Shown piece by piece: positions 12,856-24,200 of a DNA stretch of 64,000 bases. The notes beneath the pieces are model-generated. The model ran no database searches. It was not told where the DNA came from and worked only from the letters and a program-made list of their open reading frames with translations. Position 1 is the stretch's first letter. Each line of letters opens with the position of its first letter. The stretch covers positions 95,876 to 159,875 of the forward strand of contig JAKCPI010012563.1 in assembly GCA_023213315.1 (NCBI GenBank), read 5' to 3'. The DNA comes from Euborellia annulipes (taxonomy: Eukaryota; Arthropoda; Insecta; Dermaptera; Anisolabididae). The position numbers and the translations under genes were made by a program.

Positions 12856-14229
12856 AGCTGCCGAATTTAAAAAAACTCTGAAACAACGAATTTAGATTCT
12901 TATCAAGGGAAGGCTTTAGGGAAGAAACCAAATTTATATCTCTCCTGGTTAAAAAAAAAAATTTGAATTTGCCTCTCCGGCTCCGCCCTCTCTGTATTTC
13001 GCCAATCAGCGCTATCCCTGAGGCCTGATTGGTTGTTTCACACATCGGACACGCTTTTTAGCGCTTTATTATATAGTATTATATATTATATAGTATGATA
13101 ATGAATTCTCGAGAGTCAGACCAGCCTGGCAACATCGCATAACATAAGTGTCTTATCTCTTTGTCAGTTACATTTTTTTTTTCAATTTTACAATATTTTT
13201 TCTCGCAAATCGTCCATTGTGTTTAACTGATTTGCATTAAACATTGTAATATATTAAATAAAATAAAATTTAAGGCGTTTAAGATTTAAAATAGATAGTT
13301 GATGAATGCAATGTTGCCAGTTCTATATTACGTGAAAAACTGCTCAAGTCGAAAGTCATTCATTTATTATTTTTGGTAATTAAATTATTAACTTAATCCA
13401 ATTATAAACTATGATAGGTCACGACTAAATTATAATAAGGAATTTTGGCATTCAAATTTTTAATTTTATTTAAAAAAAAATTTAAATTCTATTATGACTT
13501 ACGATGTACTATCCGAACAACCTTAATCTAATTTTAAAAATATTAGGTCGCTTTACTTTCTATAGAATAAGAAAGATTTTTTTATTAAATCGATTCAATT
13601 TATTTGAGAGGATTAGTGATTCAATAAAAAGGCTAATTATTTAAATGAAACGAATCGTTGATAGCTGCTTCAATTTTAATCTTCTCTCCTTGATTAGAAA
13701 TAAAAGCTACAAATTCGTCGGTAAGAGGAAACTATTTATTTAAAGAAAATTTTTATCATAAATCAAAAACTTGATAGTATTGTAATAAATTTATTTTAAA
13801 AGTTTTCTTGTAAAATCAATTAAGTTGATTTTTTTTATGACTAGTGATAATAAATAATAGAATAAGTTGGTCGCCCTGAAGAGGAAGGAACCTGGTGCAG
13901 TTGGCAACACAATCTATACCAAAGTTATTGTTAGCAGCCGAGGAAAATAAATTCAAGATTGGCTTGAAAATTGCCTCTCTGTTTGTCTTTTGTGCAAAAA
14001 AAAAAAAAATAAAAAGGAAAAGAACAAATAAATAAAAAATCAAGTCATACTGTCTATGTAGTATGTGCCTTTGTCATTTAGTTTATTTTTTCTTGGAATT
14101 GTCTACTTGAAAAAGTAAAAGGGATGGTGGATAGAATAAATTAAAGGTGAATAAAAAGCTGAATAATATTCTTTTATTAAACTTATATAGGATGAAAAGA
14201 GATAGTATTATAAATACTAAAATCATGAA
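12856..14229. other. Gene-free stretch
   Basis: No exon, tRNA or clear repeat is recognised. It is AT-rich sequence with scattered homopolymers. Confidence 0.5.
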
Positions 14230-14546
14230 TAATCGGATAAGCTGCGGATTACGAATCTAGAGCTAACTCGGGTTCAAACCCCACTTGCCCTGAAAATCGC
14301 CCGCACCAGGAACACACAGGAATGCACACGACCGCACCAGGGACACACGGATACACACGCCCGCACCAGGGACACACATTTTTCTTCGGGTCACTTTCGA
14401 TCTACTGTGTGTGTCCCTGGTGCAGGCGTGTGGATCCCTGTGTATCCCTGGTGTGGGCGTGTGTATCCCTGTGTGTCCCTAAACGTTCACTATGCAGACC
14501 TCCTGCGGGCGTGTGGATCCCTCGTCATTTTTAATCATTTTTACTC
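14230..14546. repeat. tRNA-like stretch followed by GTGTCCCTGG-type foldback copy
   Basis: 14232-14285 has a tRNA-like 3' half (CGGGTTCAAACCCC, B-box). It is followed by short repeats of CGCCCGCACCAGGGACACAC and their complements, which form a foldback ending GATCCCTCGTCATTTTTAATC. A second copy lies at 16165-17476. The open frames here (rich in Cys, Pro and Val) come from the repeat. Confidence 0.6.
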
Positions 14547-14611
14547 GGGGAGAGATTGGAAAATTAAAAAAAAAAAAGTTTTATATAATAATTGTTAACT
14601 TATTCTATAAA

Positions 14612-15391
14612 AAAATTTTGTGTGGCTGGTCGCATAGCACACAACTTTCTCTTACCTTCAGTAAATGAAAATTCTGTTCTCACACCAGATTTTTTGGTAT
14701 CGACTCAAGAGCGAATCCAGAGGGGGGGGGGGATCTGGTGTAAATGGTCCCACATCATACATTTTTACTTTTTTTCTTTCTGTTTACCATATTAAAAATA
14801 AAATTTAATTGCCAAAAAAAAATATTTTTTTCAAATCTCGAGGGGAGGAGGAGGAGGTAATTGCTCCCTTTACCCCCTCTTTGTACCCGCCCTTGTATCG
14901 AAATTAATTTACTTGCTGTCGATATATTAGAATTGAAGACGTTTTACTCTAAACATGGGAAAATATTTATATTTTGTTACCATGGCAACCATTTCTCATA
15001 CCTTTCCTATGAAGTACAAGTTTAAAGCGTGCTTCAAACAATTTCAAGGTCAAAATGAGAATATACATTTTAAAGAGCATCTAAAAAAAATAGTTGATTT
15101 ATGAATTTTAAACAAAATTGTTAGACAAAAAAAGTACTTCAGTAAAGTACACGAACTTTTTGGCCGATTTTATTCAAAAGCTTATTTTAACAGTCCGGAA
15201 GGGAACCTAACTTAAATATAAAATCTCCTTCATGCCTTAACACAGACAAACAGGCGAAACCCACTTTTTTGGACTCAGGGGACCTCAAAACGTGTATAGG
15301 CCTATCCATCAAAATCTAGACATCACATTTTTAAAATGATCGCAATACTTTCTTACTATATATTACATATATAGGTAAGATAAAGTAAAAA
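14612..15391 (-). mobile_element. Family A element interrupted by a hAT MITE
   Basis: It reads from GTCGCATAGCACACAACTTT through the conserved body to GGTAAGATAAAGTAAAA. It is split by the insertion at 14706-14895. The duplicated target (TATCGACT / TATCGAAA) is the conserved TCGACA stretch of family A, so family A is the older insertion. Confidence 0.75.
14706..14895. mobile_element. hAT-type MITE nested in family A
   Basis: The left end is CAAGAGCGAATCCAGAG and the right end CCCGCCCTTG. It is flanked by TATCGACT and TATCGAAA (6 of 8 match). The same family, with the end CAAGAGTGGA, occurs intact at 42099-42340. Confidence 0.65.
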
Positions 15392-16160
15392 CAACAGCAA
15401 GCTCTCCGAATTAACTTTTATTTGAAACTTTTTTTTCTATAAAATAATTTAGCCCTATTCTGAGATAATCTATAAGATCTCGCCATAAAAAACTTTCCAA
15501 TTTGTCACCTGTCATTCACCTCAAATCTCTTTCCCATTAATTGATATGTAATTTTACACTGTGAATATTGACAATCTATCATCTGCCCTTTCGTAAGTTG
15601 ACCGTTTATATTGATGTGAAAAGTCTATGAATTTTGTTCATTTACGCCATCTATTAATTAACTCTAATCTTTTCTAAACATTCATTTAATATTGACATTT
15701 TATACATTATGGTTTTATAAGATAAGAAGAAACAAATGAAAATAAGTTTATAACAAGGTAATTTTTTTTTTTTTAATAAACTTATTCTTTCTCTCGCAGC
15801 AGATATGATTTGATTCCCTCTCTTGATTCAATTAAAGTTTACATGAAAAGAAAGATGGAAAAAAAAACGGAGGAATTTATAAATTTTCTATAGAACCGAA
15901 CCTTTTATTCATTAGCCTTATCAATGTCATTAATTATTACAAAGTTACAATTTAACTTTTGAAAAGGAAAGTTATTAAAAGAATAGCTTTAATATATTAC
16001 CCATGATCGATTTTCTGCCCAGAAATGGAATAATTAACAATGATAAATTTTTAGAATCGTTTTTCATTTGATTTAGGACTGTTTAAATAATAAAAACATT
16101 AAAATTTTTGGTTTGAGCTTTAATAATTTGATTAGGTTGAAGTTTGTTTAATAAAAAGTG
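15392..16160. other. Gene-free stretch
   Basis: AT-rich sequence. No exon or repeat is recognised. Confidence 0.5.
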
Positions 16161-16613
16161 TGAAAACTTTCTCCGAGTATAAATGATTAAAAATGATCGA
16201 GGGATCCACGCGCCCGCAGCAGGTCTGCATAGTGAACCTTTAGGGACACACAGGGATATACACGCCCGCACCAGGGACACACACAGTAGATCGAAAGTGA
16301 CCAGATATGAATATCCCTGTGTCTCTAAAGGTTCACTATACAAACTAGCTGCGGACGTGTGAATTAGGGTTTGGACTCCGGTGGAAACCGAAACCGGTAT
16401 ACCGGTTTTTTGGCTAATTTTCAAAAACCGAGAAACCGAGTTTTTCCTGAAAAACCGAATTCGGTTTTTTTTTAATTTTTTCTTCAGTAATACTTGTATT
16501 CAAATTAGTTAGATGCCGAAAAAGACCTTAAATAAATAAAAAAAAAAAATTATAAATTATTTATATTTTTCCCCCTTTTTTTCCAATATTTAAATAATCT
16601 ATATTTAATATTA

Positions 16614-16860
16614 GCGGAGTGTCCGTCTGTCCGTCCGTCAGTCTAGCTCTGATTGACCAACTTTCCGTTGGAATGACGAAATTTTGCCGTCTTATAGAGG
16701 ACATTATAGAGTCCAGAAAAAATACTCGGGTCCCGAAATTCCTATAACTTTTTGAGTTATTAATTCCGAAAGTTACGATTTCTCCGATAGGAAATGTATA
16801 GAGTTGATACTCTGTAATTTTATATGTACCTATTGTAAGGGATGGCCGAGTAGCCCTACC
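16614..16860 (+). mobile_element. Helitron-like 5' fragment
   Basis: It contains AGCGGAGTGTCCGTCTGTCC, GACCAACTTTCCGTTGGAAT and CTCGGGTCCCGAAATTCC. The same order occurs at 62568-62760 with about 85-90% similarity by eye. An opening TCTATAT with AATATTAGCG followed by GTCTGTC is common in Helitron 5' ends, but I cannot confirm the class. Confidence 0.45.
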
Positions 16861-16977
16861 CTAAATAAAAAAAAAAAAAAAAAATGTATAGAGAAATATG
16901 TATTTTTTGGATTTTTTGTATTCTATGAAACAAATCCTCAAGCAGGCACTGGATTGGAATAGTAGTAATAATAATTT

Positions 16978-17185
16978 TCTTGGGTTCGAATCCCAGGCAG
17001 TCAGATGATTTTATTTAAGCCATTTGGATACCAAATGGCTTAAATAAGAATGCCTGGACCCACAAAATAGATATATTCATTAATAACGGTTATCGTTTAA
17101 AGTCTTATATGGCCTAAGTTGCCGAAAAGACTGTGTGTATGGGTGTGTGTGAGTGGGAATGGGAAAAAAGGGTGAGTGTTTTAAA
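16978..17185 (+). repeat. SINE S1
   Basis: The B-box GGGTTCGAATCCC is followed by AGGCAGTCAGATGATTTTAT, an intact palindrome (AAGCCATTTGG / ATACCAAATGGCTT), TGCCTGGACCC, and a GCCGAAAAGACTGTGTG tail. Confidence 0.75.
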
Positions 17186-17509
17186 AAATAAAAAATAATA
17201 ATAATTTTATTTACTCAAGGGATCTTTTTCCGTATAGTACGTACCAAGCCATAAAATATTTCTAAAATATGTTATATACCAATTAATTTAACTTCCAAAA
17301 ATGGTGGTGCGTTTTAAATAGATTCAGATGTTGAAAAAAAAAAAACCGGTTTAAAACCGGTTTACCGGTTTTCCGCTTTGTCAAAAACCGAAAAACCTGT
17401 TTTCAAAATTTTCCGGTTTTTTCCAAACCCTAGTGTGAATCCCTCGATCATTTTTAATCATTTTTACTCGGGGATAGTTTATTTCAAGCAGTCAACATTT
17501 AAAACGCAA

Positions 17510-17640
17510 ATTTCGAACTAAGGTGCTATGGGAAACTAAATATATCTCGACACAAAAAAATCTGGTGTGACAATACACAATTTTCGATTACCCAAGGAAA
17601 GAGAAATTTGTGTGATGTGCGACCTGTCACACCAGAAGAA
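17510..17640 (+). mobile_element. Family A terminal hairpin fragment
   Basis: It contains ATATATCTCGACACAAAAAA, TCTGGTGTGACAATACACAA and the return arm CGACCTGTCACACCAGA. Only the terminal hairpin end of the element is present. Confidence 0.7.
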
Positions 17641-17702
17641 TAGAAAAAAAACTTCAATGTTTCTTACGTCTCCTGATTTGTTATGTTAAATATTTTAATT
17701 AT

Positions 17703-17915
17703 TAAGGGAATTTTAATTATAGATCACATATTTGTTATTAATTATTTATTAAAAATATAAATACTGTACAACGTTTCGACTGCTTATTTTGCAGCCGTTA
17801 TCAAGTACAGTATTTAATAACGGCTGCAAAATACTCAGTCGAAATGTTGTACAGTATTTATATTTTTTTTTAATAAATAATTAATAACAAAAATGTGGTC
17901 TATAATTAAAAATTG
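17703..17915. repeat. Foldback element, family F, with hammerhead-like half-sites
   Basis: The arms start GGGAATTTTAATTATAGATC and pair with GTGGTCTATAATTAAAAATT. On the minus strand, TTGATAACGGCTGC...GCAGTCGAAACG (about 17764-17806) has a stem and the GAAAC box of a hammerhead, but the CTGANGA core is altered. The right half repeats the motif inverted. Confidence 0.65.
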
Positions 17916-18013
17916 CCCTAATAATAATAATTCAAACCACAAAAGCTTTAATAAACACATTCGTGATAAATATAACCTAAATATTTTAACGTTTCTTTTT
18001 TTTTTTGTTGCAG

Positions 18014-18219
18014 TTTCTCTCGTGAGCGCCAGATCAAATCAAATCCCATATAAATTCACCGGTTTCCAACTGGTAGCGGAACCCTCACCCGGAGAAGAGG
18101 ATAGCGGAAGTACCAGCACTGCAACTGGCCAATTCACACTCACGCAAGATGCACTCACTAAATTTAGCGAATCATGTCCGGACATGGTGACGCAGACATC
18201 GAGCATGCCCAAAAGTGAG
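18014..18219 (+). CDS. F-spondin exon a: middle of Reeler domain
   Basis: The acceptor is a long T run ending GTTGCAG and the donor GAG|GTACCT. The exon begins with the last two bases of a codon (phase 1). It encodes SLVSARSNQIPYKFTGFQLV and on to SSMPKSE, matching the part of Reeler around GFTLIAL in SPON1. The hydrophobic stretch made by reading back through the T-rich acceptor looks like a signal peptide. I reject it, because the domain alignment starts mid-Reeler. Confidence 0.88.
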
Positions 18220-21200
18220 GTACCTATCCTGTTAGACTTTTTAAACCTACCACAATTAAATTATATAAAAATTATTCTTCAAGGTCTAACGGACAGATAC
18301 AGGCAACACACGACTAGACATTTAATTTCAAAGTCCCCTAATCATAAGGGGGTTCAGGAGCGACGTCTAAACGTACTTAAAAAAAAATCTGGTGTGACTG
18401 GCGCACAGCACACAACTTTCTCTTACCTTCGGTAATCGAAAGTTGTGTACTGTGCTTGTCACACCAGATTTTTTGTGTCGAGATATATTTAGTTCCCGAC
18501 AGTACGGAACATATGAATTCAAGATGTAAAATTTATAAGTATGGGAAAATATTTATATTTTGTTACCATGGCAACCATTTCTCCTATCTTCCCTATGAAA
18601 TACAGGAGTAAAGTGGTCTTCAGAAGATTTCAATCGCAAAATGAGAATATACATTTTAAAGAGCATCTAAAAAATATCAATTGATATAATTGGAGGTTTA
18701 CTTCTTTTAAATCCGCACGATGGAGTTCACGGTAATTAAAACAAAGTATTTTACTTTATTATGCAGGAATTTTATTGCCAGACAACTGTTGTGTGCACAT
18801 TCTCACATTTTCGGTCCTAAAATAAATAAATAAATAAATAAAATAAATTATAAAAAATTTCTGTCAGGTTCAAATCTGCACTACACAGGACAGAGTCGGG
18901 ATTCTAAAACAAATTAAAGTATTCTCCCACTCCATATATATAATTCATGGCATTTCACCCCCTTTGGGGAAATATATATTTAAATAAGAGACAAGGAATA
19001 CATGGTATGTACTGGTTTTTAATGACAATTTTTTGGAAAAATCATAATTGTGATGTTCATTCATTGTATTGTGAAGAAAATGAATATGTAATCATATGAA
19101 AGATTGGCCCGGTGTTGCATAAAGGTTAAGAAAACAATTTGTATGTTTCAGGCCTGATGATGGTCCTTTTAGGACCGAAACTGTGAGAATGTGCACACAA
19201 CAGTTGTCTGGCAATAAAATTCCTGCATAATAAAGTAAAATACTTTGTTTTAATTACCGTGAACTCCATCGTGCGGATTTAAAAGAAGTAAACCTCCAAT
19301 TATATCAATTGATAATTTTCTCTTTCGTCTCGTTCTAAAAAATCTAAAAAATAGTTGATATATGAATTTTAAAAAAAATCGTTGGAGCAAATTTTGAGAA
19401 AATCGAAAAAAACTGAAAAAGTACATCAGTAAAGTACTAGTACTCTTTGGCCGATTTTGATTAAAAGCTTATTTTTCCGGTCCCGGGGGGTGTTTAACTT
19501 AAATATAAAATTTCAACCTCATAGCTCAATTCCTTCATGCTTAAAATTGAACACACACACACCCACACACCCACCCACCCACCCACCCACCCACCCACAG
19601 ACAGACCATGTCGCGAAAACCACTTTTTTGGATTCAGGGGACCTCAAAACGTGAAGATCCATCAAAATCTCGACATCGAATTTTTGACATGAAACCAATA
19701 CTTTCTCTCTATATATATATTACATATATACATAGGTAAGAGAAAGTAAAAACTAGACTATTATAAGGAATTTTTCAATGCGGTTTTTTTTAATTAATTA
19801 AATGCTTTTATTTAACTTACTCTTTCAAGGTCACCAACTTTATGGCTTTGTTAGGGACACTTCCCGATAAGCTAGAGGTGTGAAATTTGATATTTAAGAG
19901 TCATTTTTGATGACGCAAATTGTGAGTTTGGTTTTACCAAAATGGACCAAACTAATTTGGTACTTTATTTGAAACCCTTCGTGAATTAATGTAATTTCAA
20001 AAGACTTCCCGATGGGCTAGAGGTGTGAAATGTAATACTTAAGAGTCATTTTTGATGACGCCACTATATGGTGGTTTTGATCAAAATAGACCAAACTAAT
20101 GTGGTACTTTATTTGAAACCCTTCGCGAATTAATGTAATTTCAAAAGACTTCCCGATGGGCTAGAGGTGTGAAATGTAATACTTAAGAGTCATTTTTGAT
20201 GACGCCACTATATGGTGGTTTTGATCAAAATAGACCAAACTAATGTGGTACTTTATTTGAAACCCTTCGCGAATTAATGTAATTTCAAAAGACTTCCCGA
20301 TGGGCTAGAGGTGTGAAATGTAATACTTTAGAGTCATTTTTGATGACGCCACTATATGGTGGTTTTGGTCAAAATAGACCAAACTAATGTGGTACTTTAT
20401 TTGAAGCCTCACGCAAATAAGGCCCTATTAACTATTACCTATTAACCCTATTAACCCTATTAACTATAGTTTTGAATTTTGATATTTACGAGTCATTTTT
20501 TTATGATAATGAATAATTTTTCAATTGAACCAAATCAATACAGGCCAAACTAATGTGGTACTTTATCATATTGATGATTTTTGATAAGACTAAAAGACTA
20601 AAAAGCTTAAAATAAAAATAAAATAAAAAAAAAGATTTTTAAAAAATGCTTTTATTTAAATTGAACTAAAAAGAGAGAAATAAGAAAGAAATAATTTAAT
20701 TGTTCTTGTTAAAATTTTTTAATATTTATGACTTAAAATAAAAGCGTGGGGCGCGAGCCTCGGAATCACTTCGAAGCGCCCCACGCTTTTATTTTAAGTC
20801 AAATATTAAAAAATTTTAACAAGAACAATTAAATTATTTCTTTCTTATTTCTCTCTTTTTAGTTCAATTTAAATAAAAGCATTTTTTTTAAAATCTTTTT
20901 TTTATTTTATTTTTATTTAATTAATTAAATTCATAAGAGATTATTGGGACATCGAGCTATAATTTTTTTAATGACTTATTAAAAAATTATTCTAATTAAT
21001 TTTTTTGTTATCAAGCAAATACAAAAAAACAATCTGTCCAAATAAACAATCTGCCCTGAATATCTTTTTTAAAATGAATTTATTGTTATTATTAATCACA
21101 TATTAATTAAGAAATTTTTAAAATAAGCTTAGATGATTTATTTAAAAATCAAATATCAAATTAGTTCAGCATTCTTGCAATAGATGGCAGGCTAGTCTAA

Positions 21201-24200
21201 CAGCCGATAGCCTAATGGCCTATATCTGGCCTATATTTATATATTCTTATGCTTTTATAAAAGATACATAATATATAATAACATTTACAAAGTATTTATT
21301 ATTAAAATATCAATGAAAATCAACCAAATGCATTAAATATTATTAGCTACCATTCTGACATCTCTTGGCAAATTTTAGAATTACTTGATATTTGGGCATA
21401 CTTTTAATGACACACAACGCCATCTTAGCGGGACAAACATGCGTAACCACTTCGCTCCGGTAGCCCCATAAGTAATTTTTATTCATATGAACTATTCAAA
21501 TATTATTCAGTTATCGTTCACTATTTATCACGCTTTCGTCCTCGTTGGGAACTTAATAATTTATATGAACAAAAACACACAAGGGGGGGGAGTATTTTCC
21601 CTCCCCCTCCCAAGCTTCTTGTTCCTTTTTAATTTTATCTTATTCTATAATAATTAAAATATTTTAGAAAATAGACTCTTTTGTTACGACAAAGTAATTG
21701 TTTTTCTAATGGGAAGAAGTTTGCCTGACCCCAGACAAAATTTTTTTTTTCCCAAAACTGTTTTTTAATAATAGCCTAATCAACACTAATTTAAAATTAC
21801 ATGTCTTCAGGTGCAAGTGTATTGGCAAGCGCCAGGAGCCGGCAATGGCTGTGTGGCGCTTAGGGCAACGGTTGTTGAGCAACGAAATCAGTGGTATCGA
21901 GACGATGGCCCTTTGACTGTGCGTCTTTGTCCGGACATGACCTCAGAAGCTGCGGATCCCCGAAGACAGCCTCCAGTTCTGGACCAGTGTTGTGCATGCG
22001 ACGAAGCCAAGTACGAGCTCACCTTTGAAGGCCTTTGGTCAAGACAAACACATCCTAAGGTAAGAAGTTTCTTCTTTTAATTTATTAAAGATAAGAGAAA
22101 GAATTATTTTCCAATCTCCATATAGCACTCAAACTTTTATAAAAAAAAGGGATTGAATATCTTCAATATAAAATTTGAAAAAAAAAAAAAAAAAAATTTT
22201 AATCACTAATGGACAAAAATATAAAATAAATTTTAACTAATGATTTAAGATTTGAGACTTTCCATGACCTACGATAATCTAAAGTTGTGTTCTATGCTTG
22301 TCACACCAGATTTTTCGTGTCGACATATATTTAGTTTCCGACAGTACGGTTCAGACAGACAGACAAACGGACATTAGCGAATTATATATATAGATAAATG
22401 GCCAGTAAAAAGGTATTCAATTAATTACTAGCCGCACTCTCCGTTTTGGGAGAGCTTTGAGACTCGAACTCCCGTTTCTTTGGAGACCTTACAATCATAT
22501 TTGACCCGTGCCCAATCTGCGGCGTATCTTTGCATTTTCTCTCTTATATTATTTAATCCGCCCTTGGAATTCACCAACTTGGTAAAAAATATCTTCAGTA
22601 TTTGCATACAAATACATTCTTTATATAATGCATATAATTATTGGGTTTAATATAGGCTATATTTAAAAAAAATCCATCTAAAATCCGATTATTGATGTTT
22701 TTTTTTTCAAAAAGAGGATTATCAATATTAGAGAGGATTTGTTCTCGATTCGCTCTATTAACGAATTCCCTTTCGACGCATATCGTTTTTATGTATTTCT
22801 TTTGTTCTTTTCGTCCATGGGGGAAATTCCCAAAATTCTGATCATGGCAAAGATTCTTTTATAAAAAGAATTTTGTACAAAGCAATGATAATTATTGGAG
22901 CATATATTAATACATAGGCTAACTTAACTCTTGTATGTTATTCAATTAATAAGTGGCCTCTGGAAGAGGGGAATGGCAGCTAAAAGTGGCTTGCAAACCC
23001 TCCCTAAACCCGGATATAGAGCAAAATTTTGCAAAAAAAATAATAATAATTCTTGATGCTTATTAAAACTAAATAGAATATACAGTATATCATCATAGGC
23101 GTCAAATATTTGGGGCCCAAAGGGCTCGAGCCCCCCAATATTGAAGAAAAAGGGGGCCAGCCTATATTATTCATATAAAAAGATACAATTTGAAACTCTG
23201 ATTTCTACACACTCATCATTTATAATAAAAGTGATGCTCATTACTCTCAAAAATTTTAACAAACTTTAAATAATCTTCAATTTTAAGTGAAAACTGCTAT
23301 GCTTATTCAAATTTAAAGCTTAAGGAGAAAAACTCAATAACTTGACTAATTACTATCAATAACTTGTTAGTTAACTTGTCACCTTGGCAGCCAAACATTC
23401 TTTCAGTGGTCTGCAGCATCTCAAGGAACAATTTAACTTAATTATTACAGTATGAGGTTAAATTGTGTGTTCCTGTTCTGTTTATTGAATTACAACCATT
23501 TTTTGTTGAATTTGCAGTATGTGTATAAGAGCATTCAACCGTAATATCAATTGTGATATTCATTATTTCTATTTGAAATATTAATCTTAGCAAAAATCGC
23601 TATACCCCAAACATAGCTTCACTATCGGGCAGAATCTTCAAACACTTAATCCGTACCCCGAATCTCATATTTAGCCCCTCTCCCGAATAATTCTTTAAAG
23701 TCGGTGTCCATATAATTTTTCTTTAAGAACGAATATTATATTATCTTGGATTGTACTTAATGCATACAGTATAAACAATTAACTAGAAATATGTAATTTT
23801 TTTTTCGTTATTGATTACAGGACTTTCCAAGCAATTCTTGGCTCACTCGTTTCTCCGATGTGATTGGCGCTAGTCATACTAATACATATAGATTCTGGGA
23901 TTATGGCGGTAAGGCATCGGAAGGTTTAAAAGAGGTAATTGAATTGGTTAATATTTTGTAATATACAGGTATATATTGGTGTGAATTCCTTTTAAAGGTG
24001 GCTGAAAAAGGCATGACTCGAATGTTAGAATCTGAATTGAAAGCTCGAAGTGACCAAATTAGGACGATTATTAAAGCAAGAGGTGTCAGTTATCCGAATG
24101 TCACCAGCAAGACTTTTGCCGTCTTCCGAGTTGACCAAAAACATCATCTCGTCTCATTTGTATCAATGATTGGTAATTATTTATTTATTTATTTACTTGC

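Larger units (their letters stand above)
16365..17432. mobile_element. hAT-type element with exact 8-bp TSD, itself hosting a SINE
   Basis: The left end is TAGGGTTTGGA and the right end TCCAAACCCTA. The exact 8-bp flank GTGTGAAT is at 16357-16364 and 17433-17440. Sub-terminal regions are rich in AAACCGG on both strands. Inside are a Helitron-like fragment (16614-16860) and an S1 SINE (16978-17185), so at least three insertions are stacked. No transposase frame is present. Confidence 0.88.
16165..17476. repeat. Foldback element split by a hAT element
   Basis: Left arm: CCGAGTATAAATGATTAAAA, GATCGAGGGATCCACGCG. Right arm, after the insertion: GTGTGAATCCCTCGATC, ATTTTTACTCGGGGATA. The two arms are inverted repeats and flank GTGTCCCTGG-type short repeats. 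Removing 16365-17432 and one duplication restores a ~236-bp foldback like that at 14300-14546. Confidence 0.7.
18388..19751 (-). mobile_element. Family A element split by a ribozyme-bearing foldback
   Basis: The terminal hairpin (CTGGTGTGACTGGCGCACAG and its return arm) lies at 18388-18480. The body is interrupted at GAGCATCTAAAAAAT (about 18675) and resumes near 19335 with CTAAAAAATAGTTGAT. The far end is GGTAAGAGAAAGTAAAAA. It lies in the first visible intron of F-spondin, directly after exon a. Confidence 0.8.

Noticed and set aside
12525..13045. Two minus-strand frames of 70 and 85 codons
   Set aside because: They are translations of the 123-bp satellite; the same peptide repeats with the unit, and poly-G gives poly-Pro.
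14322..14598. Cys/Pro/Val-rich frames
   Set aside because: They come from short repeats (CACCAGGGACACAC) of a foldback; no splice sites, and the same phrase appears inverted at 16240.
17764..17806. Intact hammerhead in foldback family F
   Set aside because: The stem and the GAAAC box are present, but the other half reads TTGATAA rather than CTGANGA. Kept only as hammerhead-like.
17893..18435. 180-codon open frame from an ATG that includes F-spondin exon a
   Set aside because: Its first 40 codons come from a foldback repeat and a poly-T splice acceptor, and its last part reads into the intron. Only 18014-18219 is kept.
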